Below, in pieces: positions 23,578-33,489 of a stretch of 64,000 nt of DNA (its first letter is position 1; every line of letters starts with the position of its first letter). The translations under genes and the position numbers were made by a program. The notes below the pieces were generated by a model. It searched no databases, was not told where the DNA came from, and saw only the letters and a program-made list of their open reading frames with translations. Origin of the DNA: Halarcobacter sp. (GTDB taxonomy: Bacteria > Campylobacterota > Campylobacteria > Campylobacterales > Arcobacteraceae); NCBI RefSeq assembly GCF_963676935.1, contig NZ_OY781470.1:2390680-2454679 (forward strand), given 5' to 3'.

Positions 23578-24639
23578 TTATCTAATTTTTAGACTCAATA
23601 AAGCAACTAAATTTGCCATAAAAGAAACAATCCAAAATCTAACTATAATTTTATTTTCTTTCCAACCCTTCTGTTCAAAATGGTGATGAATTGGAGCCAT
23701 TAAAAATATCCTTTTTTGTCTAAGTTTATATGAACCAACTTGTAATATTACAGATACTGTCTCTATAACAAATACAAGTCCTATTAGTACAAGTAGTATT
23801 TCAGATTTTGCTACAATTGCCATATAACCCATAAATGCTCCTAAAGGTAAAGAACCACTGTCACCCATGAATACTTGTGCAGGGTGACAGTTATACCAAA
23901 GAAATGCTATCAAAGAGCCTATAAGAGCTGAGCCTATTATTGCTAACTCCCCTGAGGTTTGAATACTAGGTAATAACAAATATGATGAAAATATAGCATG
24001 TCCACTTACATACACTAAACCAGAAAGAGTTACAAATGCAATTATAGAAGGTACTGTAGCTAAACCATCTAATCCATCTGTAAGATTAACTGCATTTGAA
24101 GCTGACACAATAACCAGCATCCAAAATGCAATAGCAAAATAACTCATGTCAAAAAGTGGATATTTATAAAATGGTGTATATAAAGTAGTTGTATGATGAT
24201 AAACGACTAAAACAATAGAAACAATGCAAGCAGCTAAAAATTGTAAAATTAGTTTTCCTTTTGGGGTTAATCCAGCAGAATTGCTATTTTTTAAAATCTT
24301 AGAGATGTCATCTTTAAATCCAATAAAAGAGAATCCACCCAAAATCAAAAGTGCTCCCACCACATAAAAATTGTTTAATTTTACTGTTAATAAAGTTGCA
24401 ATTATTGTAGAAAAGGTAAAAACAACTCCACCCATTGTTGGAGTTCCTGCTTTTTCTTGATGAGATTCAGGTGCATATTCATAAATAGGTTGTGAAGCCT
24501 TTTTTGACCTTGCCCATTTAACAAACTTAGGAAGTAAATACATTGTTAAAAAAAATGAAATAAAAAATGCAATTCCCGCACGCACAGAAATATATTGAAA
24601 TATATTTATATCTAGATGTCTATAAAACCAATAAAACAA
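23578..24639 (-). CDS. mraY: Phospho-N-acetylmuramoyl-pentapeptide transferase
   Basis: This 353-residue membrane enzyme forms lipid I from UDP-MurNAc-pentapeptide and undecaprenyl phosphate. About ten membrane spans are seen. Key cytoplasmic motifs are [15 protein letters not shown] (the DD pair), [23 protein letters not shown] and MAPIHHHFE. The predicted start is a TTG at 24639 with AAGG about 7 bases upstream; no early in-frame ATG fits. It is cotranscribed with murD and diverges from gpmI. Confidence 0.96.
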   Translation of the reverse strand: MFYWFYRHLDINIFQYISVRAGIAFFISFFLTMYLLPKFVKWARSKKASQPIYEYAPESHQEKAGTPTMGGVVFTFSTIIATLLTVKLNNFYVVGALLILGGFSFIGFKDDISKILKNSNSAGLTPKGKLILQFLAACIVSIVLVVYHHTTTLYTPFYKYPLFDMSYFAIAFWMLVIVSASNAVNLTDGLDGLATVPSIIAFVTLSGLVYVSGHAIFSSYLLLPSIQTSGELAIIGSALIGSLIAFLWYNCHPAQVFMGDSGSLPLGAFMGYMAIVAKSEILLVLIGLVFVIETVSVILQVGSYKLRQKRIFLMAPIHHHFEQKGWKENKIIVRFWIVSFMANLVALLSLKIR

Positions 24640-24747
24640 ATTTAAGCCTTCAATTTCAGGAAAGGATACTCCTGAGTTTTAAAAAACCCCAATCTCTGCC
24701 TTTAGACAAAGATATATATTTTCAGCAAATATAGGAGTTAGTTTTGG

Positions 24748-24753
24748 TATAAT
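24748..24753 (+). promoter_or_regulatory. -10 element upstream of gpmI
   Basis: GGTATAATCC contains a consensus TATAAT 44 bases before the gpmI ATG. A second TATAAT-like string (GATTATAATAC) follows. There is no clear -35 box, as is usual in this phylum. Confidence 0.45.
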
Positions 24754-24797
24754 CCGCGAAGATTATAATACAATATACTTTTTAAAAGGTTTAAACA

Positions 24798-26273
24798 ATG
24801 AGCAAAAAAGCAATCTTAGTAATTACCGATGGTATAGGGTTTAATGAATCAGAAAGTTATAATGCTTTTGTAAATGCAGAAACTCCTACATACGATTATC
24901 TATTTAAAAATGTACCTTATTCATTAATCCACACATATGGTAAATATGTTGGTTTACCAGATGGACAAATGGGAAACTCTGAAGTTGGACATATGACAAT
25001 TGGTAGTGGTAGAGTATTGTACCAAGACTTAGTGAAAATTAATATGGCTATTGAGAATAATACATTAAAAGATAATGAAATTATAAAATCAACAATAAAA
25101 ACTTCTAATAATATTCATTTAATTGGACTTTTAAGTGATGGTGGAGTTCATTCACATATAGAACATATAATAGCCCTTGCAAAAATTGCAAAATCAAATA
25201 ATAAAAAAGTTTTTATTCATGCAATAACTGATGGTAGAGATGTAGCACCTAATTGTGCAGGAAAATATATTAAACAAATTTTAGATATTTGTGATGAAGA
25301 TATAAAATTAGCAACAATTGCTGGAAGATATTATTCTATGGATAGGGATTCAAGATGGGAAAGAGTTCAAAAAGGTTATGATGCTATAGCTTTTGCACAA
25401 CCCAAAATTTCTACAAGTCCATTAGATTTCATAGAAAATTCATATAAAGAGGAGATTTTTGATGAATTTTTAATACCAAGTGCTTTTGAAGGGTATGAAG
25501 GCTTATCTGAAAATGATGGAATAATTTTTTGTAACTTTAGAAGTGACAGAATGAGAGAGATATCAACTGCAATGGCAAATAGCAATTTTACTGAATTTAA
25601 AAGATTTGAAGATAAGTTAAATATTGCAACTATGACACAATATGATAAAAACCTTCCTTTACCAGTAATCTTTCCAAAAGAAACACCAAAAAATACTTTA
25701 GCAGAAGTGATATCTAATGCAGGTCTAACTCAACTTCATACAGCTGAAACAGAAAAATATGCCCATGTAACATTCTTCTTTAATGGGGGAGTTGAAGAAC
25801 CTGTATTAAATGAAAGTAGAGTTTTAATCCCTTCTCCCAAAGTAGCAACATATGATTTAAAACCAGAAATGAGTGCGCCTGAAGTAGGTGTTGAAGTTTT
25901 AAAAGCTATGGATGAAAATACTGATTTTATTGTTGTAAACTTTGCAAATGGAGATATGGTAGGACATACTGGTGTTTATGAAGCTGGTATAAAAGCAGTT
26001 GAAGCAGTTGATAAAGAGATTGGTTTAATTATTGAAAAAGCAAAAGAGAAAGATTATAGTTTAATATTAACAAGTGATCATGGAAACTGTGAAATGATGA
26101 AAGACAATGAAGGTAAAACTCTAACTAATCATACAGTAGGAGATGTATTTTGTTTTGTAATGGCTGAAAATGTATCTAAAGTTAAAGAGGGAAGCTTAAA
26201 TAATATTGCACCAACAGTATTAAAACTAATGGATGTAGAGAAACCTGCCCAAATGGATGAGGCTTTAGTTTAA
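24798..26273 (+). CDS. gpmI: 2,3-bisphosphoglycerate-independent phosphoglycerate mutase
   Basis: This 491-residue cytoplasmic enzyme interconverts 3- and 2-phosphoglycerate with two Mn ions. The catalytic Ser61 in MGNSEVGHM, SDGGVHSHIEH, DGRDVAP, FNFRSDR-like NFRSDRMRE and TSDHGNCEMM metal motifs are intact. Length is typical. An AAAAGG ribosome-binding site lies upstream. The stop and the next gene's start overlap by one base (TAATG), so it heads a three-gene operon with an ABC ATPase and a penicillin-binding protein. Confidence 0.97.
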   Translation: MSKKAILVITDGIGFNESESYNAFVNAETPTYDYLFKNVPYSLIHTYGKYVGLPDGQMGNSEVGHMTIGSGRVLYQDLVKINMAIENNTLKDNEIIKSTIKTSNNIHLIGLLSDGGVHSHIEHIIALAKIAKSNNKKVFIHAITDGRDVAPNCAGKYIKQILDICDEDIKLATIAGRYYSMDRDSRWERVQKGYDAIAFAQPKISTSPLDFIENSYKEEIFDEFLIPSAFEGYEGLSENDGIIFCNFRSDRMREISTAMANSNFTEFKRFEDKLNIATMTQYDKNLPLPVIFPKETPKNTLAEVISNAGLTQLHTAETEKYAHVTFFFNGGVEEPVLNESRVLIPSPKVATYDLKPEMSAPEVGVEVLKAMDENTDFIVVNFANGDMVGHTGVYEAGIKAVEAVDKEIGLIIEKAKEKDYSLILTSDHGNCEMMKDNEGKTLTNHTVGDVFCFVMAENVSKVKEGSLNNIAPTVLKLMDVEKPAQMDEALV

Positions 26274-26971
26274 TGCAAGAAACTGTAGAGATAAAACATC
26301 TTAAAATTTCAACTCAAGAGAAAGATTTAGTTGATATAAGTTTTAAAATAGAAAACTCTACAGCACTTATAGGTCAAAGTGGAAGTGGAAAGTCTTTGAC
26401 CTTAAAATCAATACTAAACCTTCTTCCATCAAATTTAAATTTGAAATTCGATTATAATTCATCTTTTGAGTTAAATAGTAAAAATATAGGATTTATTCCA
26501 CAAAACCCTTTTACTTCACTTTCTCCTATGACAAAAATTAAAAATCAATTTTTTTGTGAAAAAGAGAAAAAAGAGGAACTATTTAAACTTGTAGGACTTG
26601 ATACAAAATTTTTAAATAGATTTCCAAGTGAACTTAGTGGGGGACAACTTCAACGGGTAGTTATAGCAATTGCACTTAGCAATGAAATAAAATTTTTACT
26701 TTTAGATGAACCAACAACAGCTTTAGATGAAAATTCAAAAAAAACAATTTTAGAATTAATATATAAGTTACAAAAAGAGTTAAATATACTAACTCTTTTT
26801 GTAACTCATGATATAAATTCAATAAAAAATATTTGCGAGAATATCATGATTATAAAAGATGGAGTGATTATTGAAGAGGGTGCTACAAATGAAGTACTTA
26901 ATAATCCACAATCTTTTTACACAAAAGAGCTTATAAACTCAACTTTCGAAAACAAAGATTTTAGGGAATAA
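26273..26971 (+). CDS. Orphan ABC transporter ATP-binding protein (peptide/nickel type)
   Basis: This 232-residue ABC ATPase has Walker A GQSGSGKS (about 33-40), Q-loop IPQNPFTSLSP, signature LSGGQLQR, Walker B FLLLDEPTTAL and switch His in VTHD. The Q-loop NPFTSLSPM and the ending EVLNNPQSFYTKELI resemble the Opp/Dpp/Nik nucleotide-binding subunits. Those are normally about 260-330 residues with a C-terminal extension, missing here. No permease or binding protein is nearby. It overlaps gpmI by one base and is followed two bases later by the penicillin-binding protein gene. The transported substrate is unknown. Confidence 0.85.
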   Translation: MQETVEIKHLKISTQEKDLVDISFKIENSTALIGQSGSGKSLTLKSILNLLPSNLNLKFDYNSSFELNSKNIGFIPQNPFTSLSPMTKIKNQFFCEKEKKEELFKLVGLDTKFLNRFPSELSGGQLQRVVIAIALSNEIKFLLLDEPTTALDENSKKTILELIYKLQKELNILTLFVTHDINSIKNICENIMIIKDGVIIEEGATNEVLNNPQSFYTKELINSTFENKDFRE

Positions 26972-26972
26972 T

Positions 26973-28979
26973 ATGATTAAATATATTTTTACATTTATAC
27001 TATTAGTTGGTATTGCAATCACAGGGTGGCTATTAAGTTTATATAATGATATTAGAGGTGATATAGATAAAGTTGTTAATTACAATCCTCCAAAAACAAC
27101 GCAGTTTTTTGATAAAGATGGAAATTTAATTGCTAATATATTTAAAAAAGAACATAGACTATATGTAAACTATGATGATATTCCAGCTAGAGTAGTAGAA
27201 GCACTTGTAGCAATAGAAGATACACATTTTTTCGAACACCATGGAGTAAATCCAGATGCTATTAGTAGAGCAATGATTAAAAATATTAAAGCTATGGGTT
27301 ATGTTGAGGGAGCTAGTACTTTAACACAACAATTAATAAAAAGTGTTGTGTTAAGTAGAGAAAAAAAATTGATGAGAAAAATCAAAGAAGCTTTACTTGC
27401 AATAAGACTTGAAACAATATTAACAAAAGAAGAGATTCTTGAAAGATATTTAAATCAAGTATATTTTGGACATAGTTATTATGGTATTCGTACTGCAGCA
27501 CAAGGTTATTTTAGAAAAGATTTATTTGAATTAAATTTAAAAGAGATTGCTATATTAGTAGGACTTCCAAAAGCTCCAAGTTTTTATGATCCAACCAAGA
27601 ATTTAAAATTTGCCCTAACAAGAGCAAATCAAGTTATAAATAGAATGCATACACTAGGTTGGATAAATGAGGAAGAATATAAAAATTCAATAAACTATAT
27701 CCCTCAAGTTTATAATGATACTTTAACTAAAAATCAGGCTCCTTATATTGTAGATTATGCAATAAAACTATTGCACAACGATATTGATGATATTAGATCA
27801 GGTGGTTATAGAATTAACCTTACAATCGATTTAGATGCACAAAAAATAGCAAGAGAAGCATTGACATATGGATATAATAGAATTATTGATAGAGATAACA
27901 AATTACAAAAAAATCCAATTAACAATGTAATAAAAAGAGGTGAAGAAAAAATTCCTGTCGAAGAAGGATATTTTGTAGATTCACTTAATGGTGCATTAGT
28001 ATCAATAGAAAATAATACAGGTAAAATTTTAGCATTAGTTGGTGGGGTTGATTATACAGAATCATCATTTAATAGAGCCGTACAAAGCAAAAGACAACCA
28101 GGATCTGCTGCTAAACCTTTTCTTTATCAAACAGCTTTAGATTTAGGATATTCACCAGCTTCTCAGCTTGTAGATATTGGTAGAACTTATGAATATGAAA
28201 TTGATGGGGAAGAAAAAATATGGCAACCAAAAAATTATGGTGGAAAATTTAAAGGGATAATAACATTAAGAGAATCCCTAATACACTCAAGAAATCTAGC
28301 TACAATTAACTTAGTTACTGATGTAGGTATCGGGGAGATGTATAAAGGTCTTGAAAACTTTGGTATTACAGGTATGCCTAGAGATTTATCAATCACACTA
28401 GGTTCTTTTTCTATATCTCCACTTGATTTAAGTAAAGCTTATAGTTCATTTTCCAATGATGGTATTCAAGTTACACCTTATATGATTAACTCTATTACGA
28501 ATAGTAAAGGTGACACAATAAGTTTTGAACCTCAAACTAAATATGTAGATTCTCCTGAACAAATTTATCTTATGAAAACAATCTTAAAAGATGTAGTTCA
28601 AAGAGGAACAGGAAGACGTGCAAAAGTAAAAGGATTAGAACTTGCAGGAAAAACAGGAACAACAAATAGTAATGTTGATGCATGGTTTTGTGGTTTTTCT
28701 CCAACTATCCAAACAGTTGTCTGGTTTGGGAAAGACAATAATGCTCCTATGAGAAGAAGCGAAGGTGGAGGGACTACAGCAGCTCCTTCATTCTCTTATT
28801 TTTATAAAAAATACTTGGAGATACATCCTGAAATACAAAGAGAGTTTGAAATGCCTGATAATGTTAAAACATCTTATGTAAATGGTCACAAAGAATACTA
28901 TACAGAAACATCTCCTTTACCTAAAGTACAAATGCCTGTTATTAATAAATCTTCTTCAGGAGAGGTAATAGAGTTCTAA
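26973..28979 (+). CDS. Class A penicillin-binding protein (transglycosylase/transpeptidase)
   Basis: This 668-residue bifunctional peptidoglycan synthase is anchored by one N-terminal membrane helix (about 5-25). The GT51 transglycosylase domain carries catalytic Glu82 in EDTHFFEHHG, GASTLTQQL and RKIKEALLAIRLE. The transpeptidase domain has Ser378-x-x-Lys381 in GSAAK, SRN and KTGTT boxes. The length and the short linker match PBP1A of Campylobacter and Helicobacter. It follows the ABC ATPase by one base in the gpmI operon. Confidence 0.95.
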   Translation: MIKYIFTFILLVGIAITGWLLSLYNDIRGDIDKVVNYNPPKTTQFFDKDGNLIANIFKKEHRLYVNYDDIPARVVEALVAIEDTHFFEHHGVNPDAISRAMIKNIKAMGYVEGASTLTQQLIKSVVLSREKKLMRKIKEALLAIRLETILTKEEILERYLNQVYFGHSYYGIRTAAQGYFRKDLFELNLKEIAILVGLPKAPSFYDPTKNLKFALTRANQVINRMHTLGWINEEEYKNSINYIPQVYNDTLTKNQAPYIVDYAIKLLHNDIDDIRSGGYRINLTIDLDAQKIAREALTYGYNRIIDRDNKLQKNPINNVIKRGEEKIPVEEGYFVDSLNGALVSIENNTGKILALVGGVDYTESSFNRAVQSKRQPGSAAKPFLYQTALDLGYSPASQLVDIGRTYEYEIDGEEKIWQPKNYGGKFKGIITLRESLIHSRNLATINLVTDVGIGEMYKGLENFGITGMPRDLSITLGSFSISPLDLSKAYSSFSNDGIQVTPYMINSITNSKGDTISFEPQTKYVDSPEQIYLMKTILKDVVQRGTGRRAKVKGLELAGKTGTTNSNVDAWFCGFSPTIQTVVWFGKDNNAPMRRSEGGGTTAAPSFSYFYKKYLEIHPEIQREFEMPDNVKTSYVNGHKEYYTETSPLPKVQMPVINKSSSGEVIEF

Positions 28980-29060
28980 TACAAGAACTCTATTTTTTAT
29001 TTAATCACTTTTTATTTTTATCTAAATCCAATAATCATATTTTCAAATTATTTTAGACAT

Positions 29061-29097
29061 AAAAAAAGGCTAGCCCAAATTGGACTAGCCTTTTTTT
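29061..29097. terminator. Strong bidirectional terminator between PBP gene and glnA
   Basis: A 12-bp stem AGGCTAG...CTAGCCT flanked by seven A on the left and seven T on the right separates convergent genes. One position is a C-A mismatch in plus-strand RNA but a U-G wobble in minus-strand RNA, so it is somewhat stronger for glnA. Confidence 0.88.
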
Positions 29098-29113
29098 CTT
29101 TTGTATCAAGATA

Positions 29114-30541
29114 CTAACAAGAATAAGTTGATTTAAATTCGAATGCAGTTGGTCTAGCTTCGTCAGGCCAAACTTGAGTTTCAAATTTATAGTGTTGATA
29201 TGTATCAATCATTTCTTGAGAGAATACAGGTTTTAAGAAATCATTATCTCTAATTAATGCTTCTAAAGATCCTCTTAAAGTATGAGGCATTTGAGGAATT
29301 TTTCTTTCTCTAATTTCATCTAATTCTAATTCAAATAAGTCATCATCCATTGGACCTACAGGCTCGTATTTATTTGCGATACCATCAAGACCAGCCATTA
29401 ACATTGCAGCAAATGCTAAATAAGGACAAGAAGTTGAATCTGGGAATCTCATTTCGATTCTAGTCGCTTTTTCACCTGCACCATAAGGAATTCTACAAGA
29501 TGCAGATCTGTTTTGTGAAGAGTAAGTTAAGATTGAAGGAGCTTCAAATCCTGGGATTAATCTTTTATAAGAGTTAGTTGATGCATTAGTAAATGCAGCA
29601 ACTGCACGAGCGTGTTTAAAGATACCACCAATATAATGTCTAGCAGTTTCACTTAAATTACCATATTCACCTTCAGAATAGAATAAGTTTTTACCCTCTT
29701 TCCAAATAGATTGGTGAACGTGCATACCATTACCATTATCACCAAATAGTGGTTTTGGCATAAATGTACAAGATTTACCATTTAAGTGTGCAACCATTTT
29801 ACAAACATATTTATATTTTTGTACATTATCAGCAGCTTCAATTAAATCTCCAAATACAACACCAATCTCACCTTGAGCTTGTGCAACTTCATGGTGACCA
29901 AGTGTAACTTCTAGACCTACTTGCTCTAAAATTTGCATCATTTCTGCTCTTAAATCTACCATAGAATCTGTTGGTTGTACTGGGAAGTATCCACCTTTAG
30001 TTCTAGGTCTATGCCCCATATTCCCCATTTCATAATCAGTTGCATCAGACCAACAACCCTCTTCAGAATCAACTTTATAGTAAGATTCATTAATATCATC
30101 AATAATTTTTACATCATCAAAAATAAAGAACTCATTTTCTGGTCCAAAATAAGCTACGTCACCTAATCCTGATTCTGATAAGTGTGATAATGCTTTTTTT
30201 GCAATAGATCTTGGACATTTTTCATATAATTCATTTTTATAAATATCATATACATCACAAAATAAAATAATTGTTGAATCAGCTGTAAATGGATCTAAAA
30301 ATGCAGTTTCAACATCTGGTTTTAAAATCATATCTGATTTATTAATTGGCTGCCATGCGTCAACTGATGAACCATCAAATGGCATACCGTTAGTTAAGTT
30401 ATCTTCATTTACCGCACTTAACATATAAGTTAGATGATGCCACATACCTTTCATATCTGAAAATCTAAGATCAACAAATTTTACTTCGTTCTCTTCACAA
30501 TATTTGAAAAACTCTTCAATATTATTAACAAATTTTCCCAT
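29114..30541 (-). CDS. glnA: Glutamine synthetase type I
   Basis: This 475-residue cytoplasmic enzyme makes glutamine from glutamate, ammonia and ATP as a dodecamer. Motifs include [11 protein letters not shown], the metal-binding [32 protein letters not shown] and the [18 protein letters not shown] block. The NLYDLPPE adenylylation loop of GSI-beta enzymes is DLFELELD here, so the modified Tyr is Phe. Like the Helicobacter enzyme, it should not be adenylylated. It is monocistronic, ending at a strong terminator. Confidence 0.97.
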   Translation of the reverse strand: MGKFVNNIEEFFKYCEENEVKFVDLRFSDMKGMWHHLTYMLSAVNEDNLTNGMPFDGSSVDAWQPINKSDMILKPDVETAFLDPFTADSTIILFCDVYDIYKNELYEKCPRSIAKKALSHLSESGLGDVAYFGPENEFFIFDDVKIIDDINESYYKVDSEEGCWSDATDYEMGNMGHRPRTKGGYFPVQPTDSMVDLRAEMMQILEQVGLEVTLGHHEVAQAQGEIGVVFGDLIEAADNVQKYKYVCKMVAHLNGKSCTFMPKPLFGDNGNGMHVHQSIWKEGKNLFYSEGEYGNLSETARHYIGGIFKHARAVAAFTNASTNSYKRLIPGFEAPSILTYSSQNRSASCRIPYGAGEKATRIEMRFPDSTSCPYLAFAAMLMAGLDGIANKYEPVGPMDDDLFELELDEIRERKIPQMPHTLRGSLEALIRDNDFLKPVFSQEMIDTYQHYKFETQVWPDEARPTAFEFKSTYSC

Positions 30542-30676
30542 GTTTTTAACTCCTTAAAATAATTATGCATAATTGTATCTAAATAAAGAAAAATATAAAT
30601 AAAGTTTCTGTTTAAAAAATATACAATGAAATATTTTTTATTAACTATAGCTTAAATATTAGTAGTATTCAGCTGT

Positions 30677-31477
30677 TTAAAATTTAACTAGTTTCCTATC
30701 TCTTTCTTTAAATATTGCGCAATAATTATATCCAATTTTCCTTGCAATTTCTGTAACTTTATCATACATAAATCCAATTTGCTCAATTTCATGTGCGTCA
30801 GAAGAGAATGTAATAGGAATATCAAGTTCAAATGCTAATTCTAATAATTCTTTAGATGGATAAGCTTCACAAATAGGCTTTCTAAAACCTGCTGCATTTA
30901 TCTCTATAACCATTTCTGATTTTTTTATTTCAATTAGTGCATCTTTTGCCAAAACTTTAATATCTTTATTAGGTAAATATTTGAACACTTTAATCAAATC
31001 TAAATGTCCTACTATATCAAAATGTTTACTTTTTGCTAGTTGTTTTATAGCTTCAAAATAATCAATCCAAATTTCATCAATATTTTTTTCTTTATATTTT
31101 CCTATAAATTCAGGATTATCAAACCCCCATAGATTATTGTTTGATTCTTGAATAAAATGTACAGAACCTATTAGATAATCAACTTTAGAATTTAATACCT
31201 CATCAAGCATTAGAGAACTATTTTGCATAAAATCAACTTCATAAGCTTTTAAAATTTCAATTTTATTTTTATATTTTTCTTTTAAAAGATCTATGTTGTT
31301 TTCATATTCATCTTTTTGACTAATATCCATTCTATATTTTGGATCAAAGGGCATTGGTGCATGATCTGAAAAACCAAATACATCAATATTTAAGTCAATT
31401 GCCTTTTTCACAAACTCTTCCATGGTTCCATTCGCATGATTGCACAAAGGTGTGTGATTGTGTAAATCTACTCTCAT
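30677..31477 (-). CDS. PHP-domain phosphatase, histidinol-phosphatase (HisJ) family
   Basis: This 266-residue PHP hydrolase has the N-terminal DLHNHTPLCNHANG metal motif (His6, His8), GFSDHAPMPFD, GSVHFI, DIVGHLDLIK and the C-terminal SSDAHE motif. These are typical of HisJ-type histidinol-phosphate phosphatases. Length fits. Its start overlaps the stop of the upstream GGDEF regulator gene by 4 bases. The histidine-pathway role is not certain, because no other his gene is close; other phosphate esters are possible substrates. Confidence 0.82.
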   Translation of the reverse strand: MRVDLHNHTPLCNHANGTMEEFVKKAIDLNIDVFGFSDHAPMPFDPKYRMDISQKDEYENNIDLLKEKYKNKIEILKAYEVDFMQNSSLMLDEVLNSKVDYLIGSVHFIQESNNNLWGFDNPEFIGKYKEKNIDEIWIDYFEAIKQLAKSKHFDIVGHLDLIKVFKYLPNKDIKVLAKDALIEIKKSEMVIEINAAGFRKPICEAYPSKELLELAFELDIPITFSSDAHEIEQIGFMYDKVTEIARKIGYNYCAIFKERDRKLVKF

Positions 31478-32724
31478 TTATATACTACCTTATTTCTTCC
31501 ATCTTCTTTTGCTTTATAAAGAAGCTTATCAGAGTTTTGTATCATTAAATCTAAATCTTTATCATCTTTAAAAGAACAACCAATAGATATAGTAAAGTTT
31601 ATTTTTTTCTTTTCTATTTCAAATTGATTATTTTGAAACTCTTCTCTTAATATCTCTAATCTATCTACTACTGAGTTTTCATCTTCATTAATAAAAAGTA
31701 TACAAAACTCTTCTCCACCTAACCTTACTACTAATTCACCACGATTAAATTGATTTTGTAAGATTTGAGAGACCTCTTTTATTACAACATCTCCTACATC
31801 ATGTCCATATTTGTCATTTATAGATTTAAACTTATCAATATCTATTAAGGCTAAGAAAACTTTTTGATTTTTATATATCGCTTCTTTAATAAGAGTATTC
31901 CCATATTCAAAAAGATACCTTCTATTAAATAAGTTACTTAAAAAATCTCTATTGGCTCTATTTTTTAACTCATCAAATAACTCTAGTATTTCTATATTTG
32001 CATTTATCCTAGCAAATAATTCTTCAGAAGTAAACCCTTTATATAAAAAATCATTTGCACCATATTTTAAAAATTTTGAAGCTGTATTTTTATTTTTAAT
32101 ACCTGAAGTTACAATTATAGATAATTCATCTTTTGTGTACTCTTTTCTTACTTTTCTTATTAATTCAAGTCCATCCATATATGGCATATAATAATCAGTC
32201 AAAATTAGCTTAATATCTTTATTATTTTTTAATATATTTAAAGCTTCTTTGCCATTTGTTGCAGTAAAAACAGTTAATCTATATCTTTCTATTAATTCTT
32301 TTGTATTTTCTAAAAAAGTTCTTGAGTCATCAACTAAAAGAACTTTTACTTTTTGATTATTGATTATTCTTCTTATTACAGAGATTGTATATTTAAAAGA
32401 ATATATTCCATCTTTAACAACATAATCAACAATATTTTTACTTTTGTTTTTAATCTCATCTTCTACTAAAGTTGATCCAGTCAAAATTACAATTGGAATA
32501 TTAAATTTTGTCACAAAATCTACAATTTCACCATCTTTAGAATCAGGTAATCCCAAATCTAATAAAGCTACATCAAATCTACCTTTAAATTCCAATAAAA
32601 GTTTTGCGCACTCTTTAACTGATACACCAATTGTTGTATGATATCCCAGTTCCTCTTTTATCATCAAACTTAAAGTATTTGCAACCGATTTACTATCCTC
32701 AATTATTAATACTCTTTTTGACAT
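31474..32724 (-). CDS. Diguanylate cyclase response regulator with two receiver domains
   Basis: This 416-residue protein has receiver 1 (Asp56 in ALLDLGLP, Lys104), receiver 2 (Asp177 in LTDYYMP, Lys229 in YKG) and a GGDEF domain with GGEEF (336-340). It would make c-di-GMP in the cytoplasm on phosphorylation. The RxxD inhibitory site is absent (NRGE at that place), so product feedback is unlikely. Both receivers keep the phosphoacceptor. No kinase gene is adjacent. It overlaps moaE by one base upstream and the PHP gene by four bases downstream. Confidence 0.93.
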   Translation of the reverse strand: MSKRVLIIEDSKSVANTLSLMIKEELGYHTTIGVSVKECAKLLLEFKGRFDVALLDLGLPDSKDGEIVDFVTKFNIPIVILTGSTLVEDEIKNKSKNIVDYVVKDGIYSFKYTISVIRRIINNQKVKVLLVDDSRTFLENTKELIERYRLTVFTATNGKEALNILKNNKDIKLILTDYYMPYMDGLELIRKVRKEYTKDELSIIVTSGIKNKNTASKFLKYGANDFLYKGFTSEELFARINANIEILELFDELKNRANRDFLSNLFNRRYLFEYGNTLIKEAIYKNQKVFLALIDIDKFKSINDKYGHDVGDVVIKEVSQILQNQFNRGELVVRLGGEEFCILFINEDENSVVDRLEILREEFQNNQFEIEKKKINFTISIGCSFKDDKDLDLMIQNSDKLLYKAKEDGRNKVVYK

Positions 32725-33176
32725 TATTTTAATATACCTGCACCTTGTATTGGAGTACTTCTATCTTCTGCATATACTCTTTTCCCATTCAAAATATCAT
32801 ATTTCCAGATAGGAGCTGAAGCTTTAAAATCTTCTACAAATTCATCTATCATCTCTAATGCAACTCTTCTTTTAGGACTACATACCCCTGCAATATATGA
32901 ACTCTCATGATTTAATACATCACCACGACTATGTGCCATTAGAACTACTGCATTTTTTTCTTTTGCTTTTTCTTGCCAAGACTCAAACCATTTTTTTAAA
33001 ATTGGCTCATATATATCAAAACTTAATCCATCAATTTTATTTTCATCTCGTACAACTCCAATAAATGTTATAACTGCACCATAATTTGAATCTTTAAACT
33101 CACTGTACCATTCATTTGTTATTTGTTCAACAGGTAAAGAACCATCAAAAAGTTGTAATCTATTATCTATACTCAT
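32724..33176 (-). CDS. moaE: Molybdopterin synthase catalytic subunit
   Basis: This 150-residue protein converts precursor Z (cPMP) to molybdopterin, using sulfur carried on MoaD. Conserved segments are GAVITFIGVVRD, MAHSRGDV, VCSPKRRVALEMIDEFVEDFK and the catalytic Lys in PIWKYD. Length is typical at about 150. It follows moaD by 21 bases. The organism therefore makes molybdenum cofactor, as expected for formate or nitrate metabolism. Confidence 0.96.
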   Translation of the reverse strand: MSIDNRLQLFDGSLPVEQITNEWYSEFKDSNYGAVITFIGVVRDENKIDGLSFDIYEPILKKWFESWQEKAKEKNAVVLMAHSRGDVLNHESSYIAGVCSPKRRVALEMIDEFVEDFKASAPIWKYDILNGKRVYAEDRSTPIQGAGILK

Positions 33177-33197
33177 AATCTACTCTTAATTTAGATA

Positions 33198-33419
33198 TCA
33201 CCCACCACAAACGGGAGGTAATAAAGAGACTCTATCTCCATCTTTTAAATCTACATCTTTTGAACTTACAAGTGTATCATTAATTGCAACTGCACAATTT
33301 TGAAGCCAATTAGATATTTCTGTATCATTTTTCAATATATTACTTAATTCATTTAAATTTTTTATATCAAGATTTATTGCTTCTTTATTAATAGGTCCTA
33401 AAAATTCAATTTTCACCAT
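33198..33419 (-). CDS. moaD: Molybdopterin synthase sulfur-carrier subunit
   Basis: This 73-residue ubiquitin-fold protein ends in the essential Gly-Gly (LLPPVCGG), which is thiocarboxylated and inserted into MoaE. AVAINDTLVSSKDVDLKDGDRVSLLPPV is the family signature. TAAGGAGTTAAT gives a good ribosome-binding site before the ATG. Confidence 0.95.
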   Translation of the reverse strand: MVKIEFLGPINKEAINLDIKNLNELSNILKNDTEISNWLQNCAVAINDTLVSSKDVDLKDGDRVSLLPPVCGG

Positions 33420-33489
33420 ATTAACTCCTTATTTACTTCATTTTAGATATTATATCCAATTAATTTTAATAAAAAGAAGGAACAATAAA

